DNA of 64,000 bases from Candidatus Zymogenaceae bacterium (GTDB lineage Bacteria; Desulfobacterota; Zymogenia; Zymogenales; Zymogenaceae). Of this stretch, positions 54,253-64,000 are shown one piece after another; positions within the stretch are counted from its first letter, which is position 1, and each line of letters begins with the position of its first letter. Below the pieces are notes generated by a model. That model saw only the letters and a list, made by a program, of their open reading frames with translations. It searched no databases and was not told the DNA's origin. Position numbers and translations under genes: made by a program. The DNA lies in assembly GCA_016931225.1 (NCBI GenBank), contig JAFGFE010000005.1, positions 113,037 to 177,036 on the forward strand. The letters are read 5' to 3'.

Positions 54253-55131
54253 TCACAACGTCATTTCTTTAAATATCGCCTTCTCAAAATCCATAAAGAG
54301 GAGTCTTTTGTGGAGGGGCTCTCCGATACCGGTCAGGATCTTGAGCACCTCGATAACTTGTATGCTCGCCACCGCGCCCACCACCCCGGGGGGCGTTCCG
54401 ACCTCGAGCTCGATCCCCCTGTCCGGCGTTTCCTCCTCCGGACCGTATATGGCCGAAAGGCCCCGATCCCGGGATAAAATGGTGGAAACCTGACCGATGA
54501 AACCCGCCACGGAGCCGTGTACCAGGGGAATGCCGTGGGTTTGTGCGGCCCGCTGGAGGGCGAACCGGCCCGAGATGTTATCGAGGGCGTCCAGCACCGC
54601 GTCACTGCCGGTCAGTACGACCCGCAGATCAAGTTCATCCACCACTTTTTCCACCACCGTCACATCCACAGCGCCGTTCACTTCCTCTATTCTTTTCTGG
54701 GCGACCTTCACCTTGGAGGCGTGTATCACGTTTTCGTCGCTGAACTCCTGGCGGTTCAGATTGTCTTCACTAAAAACATCTCCATCTATCAAAACGAGCT
54801 CTCCCACACCTGCCCGGGCCAGCTCAATCGCCGCAGTGCCCCCAAGACCGCCGACACCCACAATCGAAACCCTTGAATTTAAAAGCTTTTTTTGGCCTTC
54901 TCTGCCCAGTGTTCCGATGTTTCTCATATAGCGTACTGGATAGATGCCCAGGTCGAGGGCGGCGATCTCCGCCCTGCGGCGTGTGACATTCTGAGATTTC
55001 GCCGCCAGATCGAGCCCTGCGATATCGATCGCCTTCACGGATGATCCATCAGGCGTCTTTTCCGTTTCGGCCAGTCTTTCTATCTCCTTTTTCAACGCAT
55101 TCAGTTTTTCTTTATCCACTCCCCCATACAT
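54253..55131 (-). CDS. HesA/MoeB/ThiF-type adenylating enzyme lacking zinc cysteines
   Basis: 292 aa from the ATG at 55131 (GGAGGG 7 nt upstream). A helical N-terminal extension of about 75 residues precedes the E1-like domain: SRVSIVGVGGLGGTAAIEL (nucleotide loop), LVLIDGDVFSEDNLNRQ and SDAVLDALDNISGRFAL with its Asp. These are the ATP-binding residues of the family. The usual CxxC pairs that bind zinc in MoeB/ThiF are replaced (LSAIYGPEEETPDRGIELE). No ThiS/MoaD-like small protein is adjacent. It probably activates a carboxyl terminus or acid by adenylation; target unknown. Confidence 0.78.
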   Translation of the reverse strand: MYGGVDKEKLNALKKEIERLAETEKTPDGSSVKAIDIAGLDLAAKSQNVTRRRAEIAALDLGIYPVRYMRNIGTLGREGQKKLLNSRVSIVGVGGLGGTAAIELARAGVGELVLIDGDVFSEDNLNRQEFSDENVIHASKVKVAQKRIEEVNGAVDVTVVEKVVDELDLRVVLTGSDAVLDALDNISGRFALQRAAQTHGIPLVHGSVAGFIGQVSTILSRDRGLSAIYGPEEETPDRGIELEVGTPPGVVGAVASIQVIEVLKILTGIGEPLHKRLLFMDFEKAIFKEMTL

Positions 55132-55277
55132 GAGAGAACCCTCCATTGTTGTCACAGGGATACATCGGCGTAGTTCGGCGTATGATGCCTCCCTCGTCTC
55201 GGTATCACATTATCATATATCCATGCAGGTAAAAAGTGAAAAAACCTTCCCAACCGCAGATGATGTTCGGAACACAT

Positions 55278-55312
55278 AAAAAAGGGAGTGGAGTCATGCG
55301 ACTCTCACTCCC
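55278..55312 (-). terminator. Rho-independent terminator of the OmpA-lipoprotein operon
   Basis: On the minus strand GGGAGTG-A-GAGTC, a 4-nt loop, GACTC-CACTCCC, then TTTTTT. Strong stem just after the stop at 55337. Confidence 0.85.
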
Positions 55313-55336
55313 CTGAAGAACGAGATTCTCTTTATT

Positions 55337-55957
55337 CTATTTATAGATAATCTCGAACTCGACCCTTCTGTTCTTGATGCGACCTTCTTCAGTAGCATTG
55401 CTCTCGGCGGGCATATACTCGCCCCAGCTGACGGTCGTCAATCTCTCTTCGGGTACCTCATAAAGCATCAGGGCGTCCTTCACGCTGTCGGCACGCTTCT
55501 GGCCGAGCCAGCAGTTGTACTTTTCCGTACCGATATCGCAGGTATGACCCTGAACTTCGACATTTACATCCTCATATGTGAGCATCGTATCCGCCATGTG
55601 GTACAGGATCGGATAGAACTCGGGACGGATGTAATATTTGTCGAAATCAAAATAAATAACTTTGCAGAGTTTGAGCTTATCGACGCCTTCGGCGATCTTC
55701 TCGTTAGCAATCGCGAGATGCTCTCTGAAGCGATCGATCTTCAGCTCATTTAGATTATGCTCGGCGAATTCCAATTCCGCCTCGGCAATAGCGTACTCGC
55801 AGGGAGTACAATCCTTCATGCCCATCGCCGTAGCTTTTTCGAAATCGGCTTTCGCTGCATTCAAGGCATCATAGCTAGGTCCGGAGGTAACTCCACACCC
55901 GACCAGAAGCCCCATTGCAGCAACAGCCATGATAGCTACAAGGACTTTAGCCTTCAT
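55337..55957 (-). CDS. OmpA-domain lipoprotein (Pal-like)
   Basis: 206 aa from the ATG at 55957, with GGAGG about 9 nt upstream. Lipobox LVGC after MKAKVLVAIMAVAAMGL. A helical domain (about 30-95; CEYAIAEAELEFAEHNL) resembles DUF4398, followed by an OmpA_C-like peptidoglycan-binding domain (about 100-206; IYFDFDKYYIRPEF, VEVQGHTCDIGTEKYN, LGQKRADSVKDALM, RIKNRRVEFEII). The peptidoglycan-contact Asp and Arg residues are present. It tethers the outer membrane to the cell wall. It shares an operon and a related helical domain with the next gene upstream. Confidence 0.88.
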   Translation of the reverse strand: MKAKVLVAIMAVAAMGLLVGCGVTSGPSYDALNAAKADFEKATAMGMKDCTPCEYAIAEAELEFAEHNLNELKIDRFREHLAIANEKIAEGVDKLKLCKVIYFDFDKYYIRPEFYPILYHMADTMLTYEDVNVEVQGHTCDIGTEKYNCWLGQKRADSVKDALMLYEVPEERLTTVSWGEYMPAESNATEEGRIKNRRVEFEIIYK

Positions 55958-55978
55958 TTTTATTGTTACCTCCATAGA

Positions 55979-56293
55979 TTAGAACATCATGGACAGACAA
56001 GGAGAAACCGCCCGCGGAGGAGCGGCCAGCGCTGCGTCGGCCATGCTCTTGGATTTATTCGCCCATTCAAGAGCCTGACACCAATCACAGTTACCATACT
56101 CTTCCATGGCGCCACCAAGATATGCCACCGCACTACACGTTTCGTACGGTGCGTTGGTGATGGTTCCCTTCGCTTTCGCCTGCTCTACAGCGGCGTCGGC
56201 GGCGGCGATGGTGCTTTTTGCCTCAAAGAAGCAACATCCAACCATCGATACCAGCAATACCGCAGCGAGAATACCTACCAAAACTTTCCTCAT
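55979..56293 (-). CDS. Small DUF4398-like lipoprotein
   Basis: 104 aa from the ATG at 56293; a strong AGGAGG lies 11 nt upstream, while the in-frame GTG at 56305 overlaps it and cannot be used. Signal sequence with lipobox SMVGC. The mature part is helical, with STIAAADAAVEQAKAKG and CDWCQALEWANKSKSMADAAL, resembling DUF4398 and the first domain of the OmpA-type neighbour. Four Cys residues lie outside the lipobox. Function unknown; probable partner of the OmpA-domain lipoprotein. Confidence 0.72.
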   Translation of the reverse strand: MRKVLVGILAAVLLVSMVGCCFFEAKSTIAAADAAVEQAKAKGTITNAPYETCSAVAYLGGAMEEYGNCDWCQALEWANKSKSMADAALAAPPRAVSPCLSMMF

Positions 56294-56390
56294 TAGGTTC
56301 TTCACCTCCTTTCGGGAAATTTGTTCGATGCGCTACCCTTCTTTCAAGCCTTCAAAAAAAGAATAAAAAACCCCACACTGAACCAGTACA

Positions 56391-56419
56391 ATACTATTAT
56401 AATGTAAATTCTTTGTCAA
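56391..56419 (-). promoter_or_regulatory. Sigma70-type promoter of the lipoprotein pair
   Basis: On the minus strand TTGACA (56419-56414), a 17-nt spacer and TAGTAT (56396-56391). The leader to the ATG at 56293 is about 90 nt. The rest of the gap up to 56630 is AT-rich, with one CAACATGTTG palindrome (56488-56497) and nothing else that I recognise. Confidence 0.6.
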
Positions 56420-56630
56420 TAGAAAAGATGGAGTATGATTAAAAAAATTTAATATTATTACCGCATTACCGAGCACACAAACACACTCAACATGTTGTAT
56501 TATCAGTATTCAGAGCCCAAGATATTGTACTCACAAAGAATCAATTTCCGGCACTATTCAGGAAAAACAACGAAAAACAACAGATATTAATAACGTTTTT
56601 CCCTTCACGACGGCGCTATCGGGTAAAAAG

Positions 56631-57857
56631 TCAGCTTTTCCTTTCCTTCAGAAAGTATGTTTTAATCGATCCCTTCCCCTTGATATCGATGTTTCCCCGC
56701 TCTTCAAGGACGAACGAATCTCTCAATCTCATGTACATGCGGTCGGACACCTGTATCTCACCACCGATCCCATGGGACTCCATGCGCGCCGCGGTATTTA
56801 CCGAGTCTCCCCATAAATCGTAAATGAACTTCTTCTTCCCGATGACCCCGGCCACCACCGGCCCGCAGTGTATGCCGATGCGGAGTGTCAGGGGCTTTTC
56901 CAGATACCCGTTAAACTCTCCCATGATATCAATCATGTCCAGCGCCATGTGGGCGATCGCCTGGGCATGGTCATCCCGTGTCCTGGGGATGCCGGACACC
57001 ACCATGTATGCATCACCGATGGTCTTGATCTTCTCCAGATCGTACCGATCCGCCAGATCGTCAAACCGAGAGAAGACATCATTCAATAGCTCTATGAGCC
57101 GACTGGGGTCAAGTTTCTCGGAAAGGGGGGTGAAATCCACTATATCGGCGAACAGTATAGAGGCTTCGAGAAATCCATCGGCGATAGTGCCGGGCGTTTC
57201 CTTGAGGCGCCTAGCTATCGGCTCCGGCAGGATGGAGTGGAGCAGGTCCTCGGAGCGCTGATACTCCCGACTCAACGACTCCTCTGCTCGGGCCGCGGCC
57301 ACGTGATAATAATACGACACGAAACACACACCTGAGAATATCCCTATGATGTTCGCATAGGAAAACGCGGTGAGAACTCCCCGGGGCAGATCGGCCCCGA
57401 AAGGTGCATGAGAGGTCTTTAGATACAGCCAGCCGTACAGACAGAAGATCAGGGCGGTGGAAAGAATTTTCAGAAAATCATGCCAGGGGGTGAGAAACAT
57501 GAACATGGCAAGCATGATGAGATAGTAATGAAAATTACTGTCCCAGCCCAGCGCCAGTGTCGCGAGAACGATGAAGACGGACGCCTCGATGAACAAGAGC
57601 AGCGTCGCCGCCTTGATGCGACCGTTCAGGTTGAGAAAAAGACACGCCCCGTAGAGCACGACGCTTACGACATTGTACAGGGACAGAAGCTCCATCCCAA
57701 GAAACCAGAACAGCGGAACAAACGCCAGGTGCACGAGGATGGCTGCGGGATAGAAATAATTGGTCAGCACATAGAATCGAATGTGGTCCGCCGGCACTCC
57801 GGCGGGGAGGGTTGTAAACGACGTGGGAACCGATTTGATGGAAATATCTTTAAACAT
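56631..57857 (-). CDS. Class III adenylate cyclase with N-terminal membrane domain
   Basis: 408 aa from the ATG at 57857 (GAGG 6 nt upstream). About six hydrophobic segments (residues 35-185) are followed by a linker helix and the catalytic domain (about 230-400). Metal-binding Asp238 lies in ILFADIVDFTPL and Asp282 in KTIGDAYMVVSG. Lys278 (EKIKTIGD) and Asp347 (YDLWGDSVN) are the adenine-selecting residues. Asn354 and Arg358 (VNTAARM) stabilise the transition state. All are present, so cAMP production is expected. It is a homodimeric-type enzyme in the inner membrane. It could supply the ligand for the cNMP-domain proteins near 21-25 kb, which is inference. Confidence 0.9.
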   Translation of the reverse strand: MFKDISIKSVPTSFTTLPAGVPADHIRFYVLTNYFYPAAILVHLAFVPLFWFLGMELLSLYNVVSVVLYGACLFLNLNGRIKAATLLLFIEASVFIVLATLALGWDSNFHYYLIMLAMFMFLTPWHDFLKILSTALIFCLYGWLYLKTSHAPFGADLPRGVLTAFSYANIIGIFSGVCFVSYYYHVAAARAEESLSREYQRSEDLLHSILPEPIARRLKETPGTIADGFLEASILFADIVDFTPLSEKLDPSRLIELLNDVFSRFDDLADRYDLEKIKTIGDAYMVVSGIPRTRDDHAQAIAHMALDMIDIMGEFNGYLEKPLTLRIGIHCGPVVAGVIGKKKFIYDLWGDSVNTAARMESHGIGGEIQVSDRMYMRLRDSFVLEERGNIDIKGKGSIKTYFLKERKS

Positions 57858-58114
57858 CTGAGACCTCGTCGTACGGCACACGTGTGTCCGGGGTGCGAGC
57901 GCTTTTCACGAAATCGCCCCCCATATCCCCTATAGATTCGCTTCGGCAACACGAGACCTGTGTGGGAAAACGCGCCGATCGACCGACCGTCAAGAGGAGG
58001 TGTCGTGCCTTTGTCTCTCCATAGCGTTTTCCGTTCTGACGATCCGCCGATATCCAACGGGGCACGATATATCCCCGAAAGCCCTTTCCATGAGAGGGAT
58101 GTGCATGTATCCCA

Positions 58115-61384
<3,270 letters not shown>

Positions 61385-61558
61385 GCCGCATTACCTCCCG
61401 CCGACGGCATTTGCCGCCACCAGACGCGTGAGCCGCATCGGTTTATTTCGTCATACACACGACAACATGTTACTCTATACCACCAGGCGTAACAATGTCA
61501 AGGGCCAAGAAAACAGGCGCGGGTAAAAAACAGACTGATTGAGGGTCGCAATGTGAAA

Positions 61559-61588
61559 GCGGCGCCCGGTGGAAAAACCGGGCGCCGC
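61559..61588 (-). terminator. Strong hairpin terminator after the repeat protein
   Basis: GCGGCGCCCGGT pairs perfectly with ACCGGGCGCCGC around a 6-nt loop (12 bp, mostly GC). On the minus strand it is followed by TTTC only, so termination may be rho-assisted. It separates the repeat-protein gene from kdsB. Confidence 0.6.
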
Positions 61589-61641
61589 TTATCTCTACAC
61601 TTTCAGCACACTTTCGAACTCAATCGTAAGATGACGCCTCC

Positions 61642-64000
61642 CTACGGCAGGGTGATGGATTCGACCACGCCAAAGGCTGAATCCCTCACGACAATGCTAC
61701 CGCCCGGATTGTACGTGAAATCCGGGGAACAGGTCGGGGAGCCGCCGCATGTAACGGGTTCCACAACGATCTCTCCGCCGAAGCCCACCATGTACGCACC
61801 ACCATGTGATTCATAATAGCTCCTTGTCAGGGTGACGCTGTCAAAATCACCGCAGCCGTTCTCCAGGGCCACGGTATAGTCCGTCATACTCGTACAGTCG
61901 TTGAAGGCGGGAAGGGTGTACATGATTCTCACGCCCACATCGCAGGGAGTGGAAAGTCCGGTGTTGATCTGCGTGAGAGTCATCGAAAGTGGATCTTGGA
62001 GTCTCAAACCGGTTTTTGTTGCGGTGACGTAGTAGGCGTTTCCATCGGACGAGCCGTCATAGAGAAAGTAAAGGGCATCGGAGTTGTGATAGATAATGCC
62101 TCCGCAGCATCCGGGGCCGAACCAGCCTGTATTATTCTCAATAATGATTCTCTCGCCGAACCCCTCCCCCGACGGGTATCCCGCATAAGCATCGAAATAT
62201 GCCCGAGTCAGGGTATAGGTGCCGCTCCCTCCGCTGGTGGTGGAAATTTCGACGTCGACCGTTGATATGGCTGCATCCACCGACGGAGCCCTCATGAACA
62301 CCTCGATGTCATCACAGACCCCTATACCCTGATCATGTTCAACAAACCAGACAGTTGCGGGGACGAGGGGATTGGGAAGTTCTATCCACTCGTTGAGGAC
62401 CTCTCCGGTAAAGATATCTTCAAAGGTGACGTCCAGCTCATTGTTCGTGCTGTCATATGCAATGACCGGCGCGGTACAGGTCGTCCCGGAACAGGCGTTG
62501 TGCTCAACGGTGATCTCGCCGCCGTATCCCATGCCCGGCGTCATCCGGGCGTTGTAATACGCCTGGTTAAGGGATAACAATCCATAATAGTCGCACCCGG
62601 TCCAGAGTTCAACACTCACTGTCGGGAAACCGGGGACCAGGCTCGGCTTCGTCAAAAGGATCTCCACCCTGTTGTTACAGGGGAATCCTCCCTCAATGAG
62701 GTCCAACTCCAGAGACGCGTCCTCGTCCGGCAGGGCGATGGATTCAAAAAGCGTATCACCGGAGAGGGGATCGGTGAAGGTTACCTCCAGATCGCTATTT
62801 GAGGCGTTATAGCTGATCACCGGGGCCGAACAGGTGTGGGACGCCGCGCAGGTGGCGTCCATCTCCACGGTGACCGCACCGCCGAACCCCATGCCCGGCG
62901 TCATATGCGAGTCGTAATAGGACGCATCCAGGGTGAACGACCCGATGTAATCGCAGCTCCCGGTGGAAAGCGCCACGTCCACCGTCCCGTATCCACCCCT
63001 CCGGAGGCTCGGCTCCGTCACGAAAATCTCCACCATGTTGTTGCAGGGGAACCCCCCGTCGTCCAACTCCAGATCAAGGGATATCTCATCCTCGGGGAGA
63101 GCGATGCTGTCGGATATCGAATAGTCGTAATCATCGTACGACACGACGGCACTCAAACCGTTCTCATCATACTGGACCAGATTCGGATCGGTGCACACGG
63201 GCATGAGTGTACACCGGGTCCGCTCCACCGGGAACTCTCCGCCGAAACCGGTGTTAACCCCTCGTTCGCTGTAGAAATAGGTCCGATCAAGGGGAATCTG
63301 ATACGTGTCGCAGTCCGTCTCCACCTCCACGCACACCGTGTCGACGTTCAACGGTACATCCGGCACCGTGAGAAGCACCTTCACTCTATCTCCGCAAGCA
63401 CCCGCCCCCTCTAAAACTTCTAACGTGATGCCTTCCTGGAGATCGATAAACCAGTCTCCATCGGCGTGAACGAGCATAAAATCCACATCCTCAGACAACC
63501 ACCAGGTGGTGGTGCCGCCGAGACCCTGCCCCCCCACCGTGCCGCTCCACGAGGTCGTGGCAATGATGCTCCCCTGGCTGAGACTCTCAAGAACAGCGGT
63601 AATATCTATGTCTTCCCCGGTGCCGAAAAAGTGGATCAGCGCCTCCAACAGCTCGTCCTTGGAAAAATATCCGCCCAGACTGCCGTCGTACACGTCGGAT
63701 ATGAGGTTCTCTATCTCCGTCAACCCGCCGCTCTCCAGCGCCGTGATAAACGCATCGATAAACGCCTGGGCGATCTGTTCGTACGTGGCGTCCCAGAACT
63801 TTATCGTCCAGGGGCCGAACATCTCAGGGTTGCCGACCGCTCCCCTTTCGTTTTTCGCCCGGATCTGAAGCTCAAACTCTCCCTCCTGCTTGGGAAGAAA
63901 ATCAAACTGCCATCGGGCGATCGAACCTTCAACCTCCCAGATGACCGCCTCGCTCCACACAATTCCGCCGTCGATACTGTACTCAACCGACGTGATCGGA
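61642..64000 (-). CDS. Large Cys-rich repeat protein, C-terminal part (5' end outside window)
   Basis: The frame is open to the window edge: codons beyond the GTG at 63960 read PITSVEYSIDGGIVWSEA, so that GTG is not the start. Numbering from 63960, an Ig-like segment (1-60) is followed by an NTF2/SnoaL-like stretch (about 60-185; QAFIDAFITALESGG, DVDFMLVHADGDWFIDL). Five tandem repeats of about 100-123 residues then fill 189-772. Each repeat has a Cys-bearing start (PCNN-VEI), a central YY----TPGMGFGG and, in most, a TC-APVI-Y strand. Secretion or surface display is likely from the Cys-rich, beta-rich composition. No anchor is seen in the C-terminus. The repeat family is not one I recognise. 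Confidence 0.72.
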   Translation of the reverse strand, partial: PITSVEYSIDGGIVWSEAVIWEVEGSIARWQFDFLPKQEGEFELQIRAKNERGAVGNPEMFGPWTIKFWDATYEQIAQAFIDAFITALESGGLTEIENLISDVYDGSLGGYFSKDELLEALIHFFGTGEDIDITAVLESLSQGSIIATTSWSGTVGGQGLGGTTTWWLSEDVDFMLVHADGDWFIDLQEGITLEVLEGAGACGDRVKVLLTVPDVPLNVDTVCVEVETDCDTYQIPLDRTYFYSERGVNTGFGGEFPVERTRCTLMPVCTDPNLVQYDENGLSAVVSYDDYDYSISDSIALPEDEISLDLELDDGGFPCNNMVEIFVTEPSLRRGGYGTVDVALSTGSCDYIGSFTLDASYYDSHMTPGMGFGGAVTVEMDATCAASHTCSAPVISYNASNSDLEVTFTDPLSGDTLFESIALPDEDASLELDLIEGGFPCNNRVEILLTKPSLVPGFPTVSVELWTGCDYYGLLSLNQAYYNARMTPGMGYGGEITVEHNACSGTTCTAPVIAYDSTNNELDVTFEDIFTGEVLNEWIELPNPLVPATVWFVEHDQGIGVCDDIEVFMRAPSVDAAISTVDVEISTTSGGSGTYTLTRAYFDAYAGYPSGEGFGERIIIENNTGWFGPGCCGGIIYHNSDALYFLYDGSSDGNAYYVTATKTGLRLQDPLSMTLTQINTGLSTPCDVGVRIMYTLPAFNDCTSMTDYTVALENGCGDFDSVTLTRSYYESHGGAYMVGFGGEIVVEPVTCGGSPTCSPDFTYNPGGSIVVRDSAFGVVESITLP
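61645..63396 (-). repeat. Five tandem Cys-rich protein repeats
   Basis: Approximate units in coding order: 63049-63396, 62683-63048, 62317-62682, 61948-62316 and 61645-61947. Units 2 and 3 are most alike (shared PCNN, TPSL-type strand, MTPGMGFGG or MTPGMGYGG, and TC-APVI); units 1, 4 and 5 are diverged. This pattern suggests old duplication with one recent step. Confidence 0.7.

Noticed and set aside
63958..63960. GTG as start of the repeat protein
   Set aside because: The frame continues upstream to the window edge with Ig-like sequence, so the true start lies outside.

Overview
The window reads as a chromosomal segment from a GC-rich, LPS-making Gram-negative bacterium. The gene set (class II LysS, separate GlyQ, lipid A genes, BamA, two LolC/E-type permeases, a siroheme-decarboxylase-type Lrp protein, Kdo synthesis genes) looks most like a deltaproteobacterial/Desulfobacterota lineage. 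That placement is inferred from gene content only. I saw no rRNA, tRNA, CRISPR array, insertion sequence or phage gene. Most genes lie on the minus strand in long, tightly packed operons. The plus strand carries three short blocks (about 1.2-4.3, 42.7-47.6 and 52.7-53.7 kb).

Layout. 1-4.3 kb: 5' part of glyQ, a divergent promoter pair, then a secreted propeller protein, alr and a Kdo-kinase-like gene. 4.4-29.5 kb: an envelope-biogenesis block. In transcription order (right to left) it is lysS, two LolC/E permeases, three paralogous TPR/double cyclic-nucleotide-binding proteins, lolD, bamA, skp, lpxD, fabZ-like, lpxA, a Gfo/Idh dehydrogenase, lpxB, msbA, waaA, lpxK, gmhB, a Trm112-like zinc ribbon, a heptosyltransferase, a spermidine-synthase-fold protein and a flavodoxin-fold reductase. 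29.5-42.2 kb: a CDF metal transporter, a small membrane protein, a GH5 glycosidase, a Spinster-like MFS transporter, two creatinase-type M24 proteins, RDD and DUF4177-like proteins, a siroheme-decarboxylase-like protein, a CNNM/CorC protein and a Ycf46-like AAA ATPase. 42.2-42.75 kb: an intergenic stretch with a candidate small RNA and the polA promoter. 42.75-47.6 kb: polA, a SPOR/propeller protein and an alpha/beta hydrolase. 47.8-57.9 kb: TPR proteins, a HerA-like ATPase, a CapA-like protein, lipoproteins, a HesA/ThiF-type enzyme, an OmpA-type lipoprotein pair and a class III adenylate cyclase. 58.1-61.4 kb: kdsB-pyrG-kdsA. 61.6-64 kb: the C-terminal part of a large protein with five Cys-rich repeats, open at the window edge.

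How it fits together. The window carries most of Kdo-lipid A synthesis (lpxA, lpxD, lpxB, lpxK, waaA, kdsA, kdsB, msbA) plus heptose and outer-membrane assembly genes (bamA, skp, lolCDE); lpxC and an lpxH/lpxI-type hydrolase are not seen here. The most unusual feature is the three-gene set of TPR plus double cNMP-domain proteins placed between the LolC/E permeases and their ATPase lolD. A class III cyclase with adenylate-type residues lies about 30 kb away. Together they suggest cyclic-nucleotide control of lipoprotein or outer-membrane biogenesis, which is inference. Also notable are a BamA with an extra N-terminal TolB/CsgG-like domain, M24 proteins that have lost metal ligands, a GH5_12-like glycosidase beside a Spinster-like transporter, and the five-repeat Cys-rich protein.
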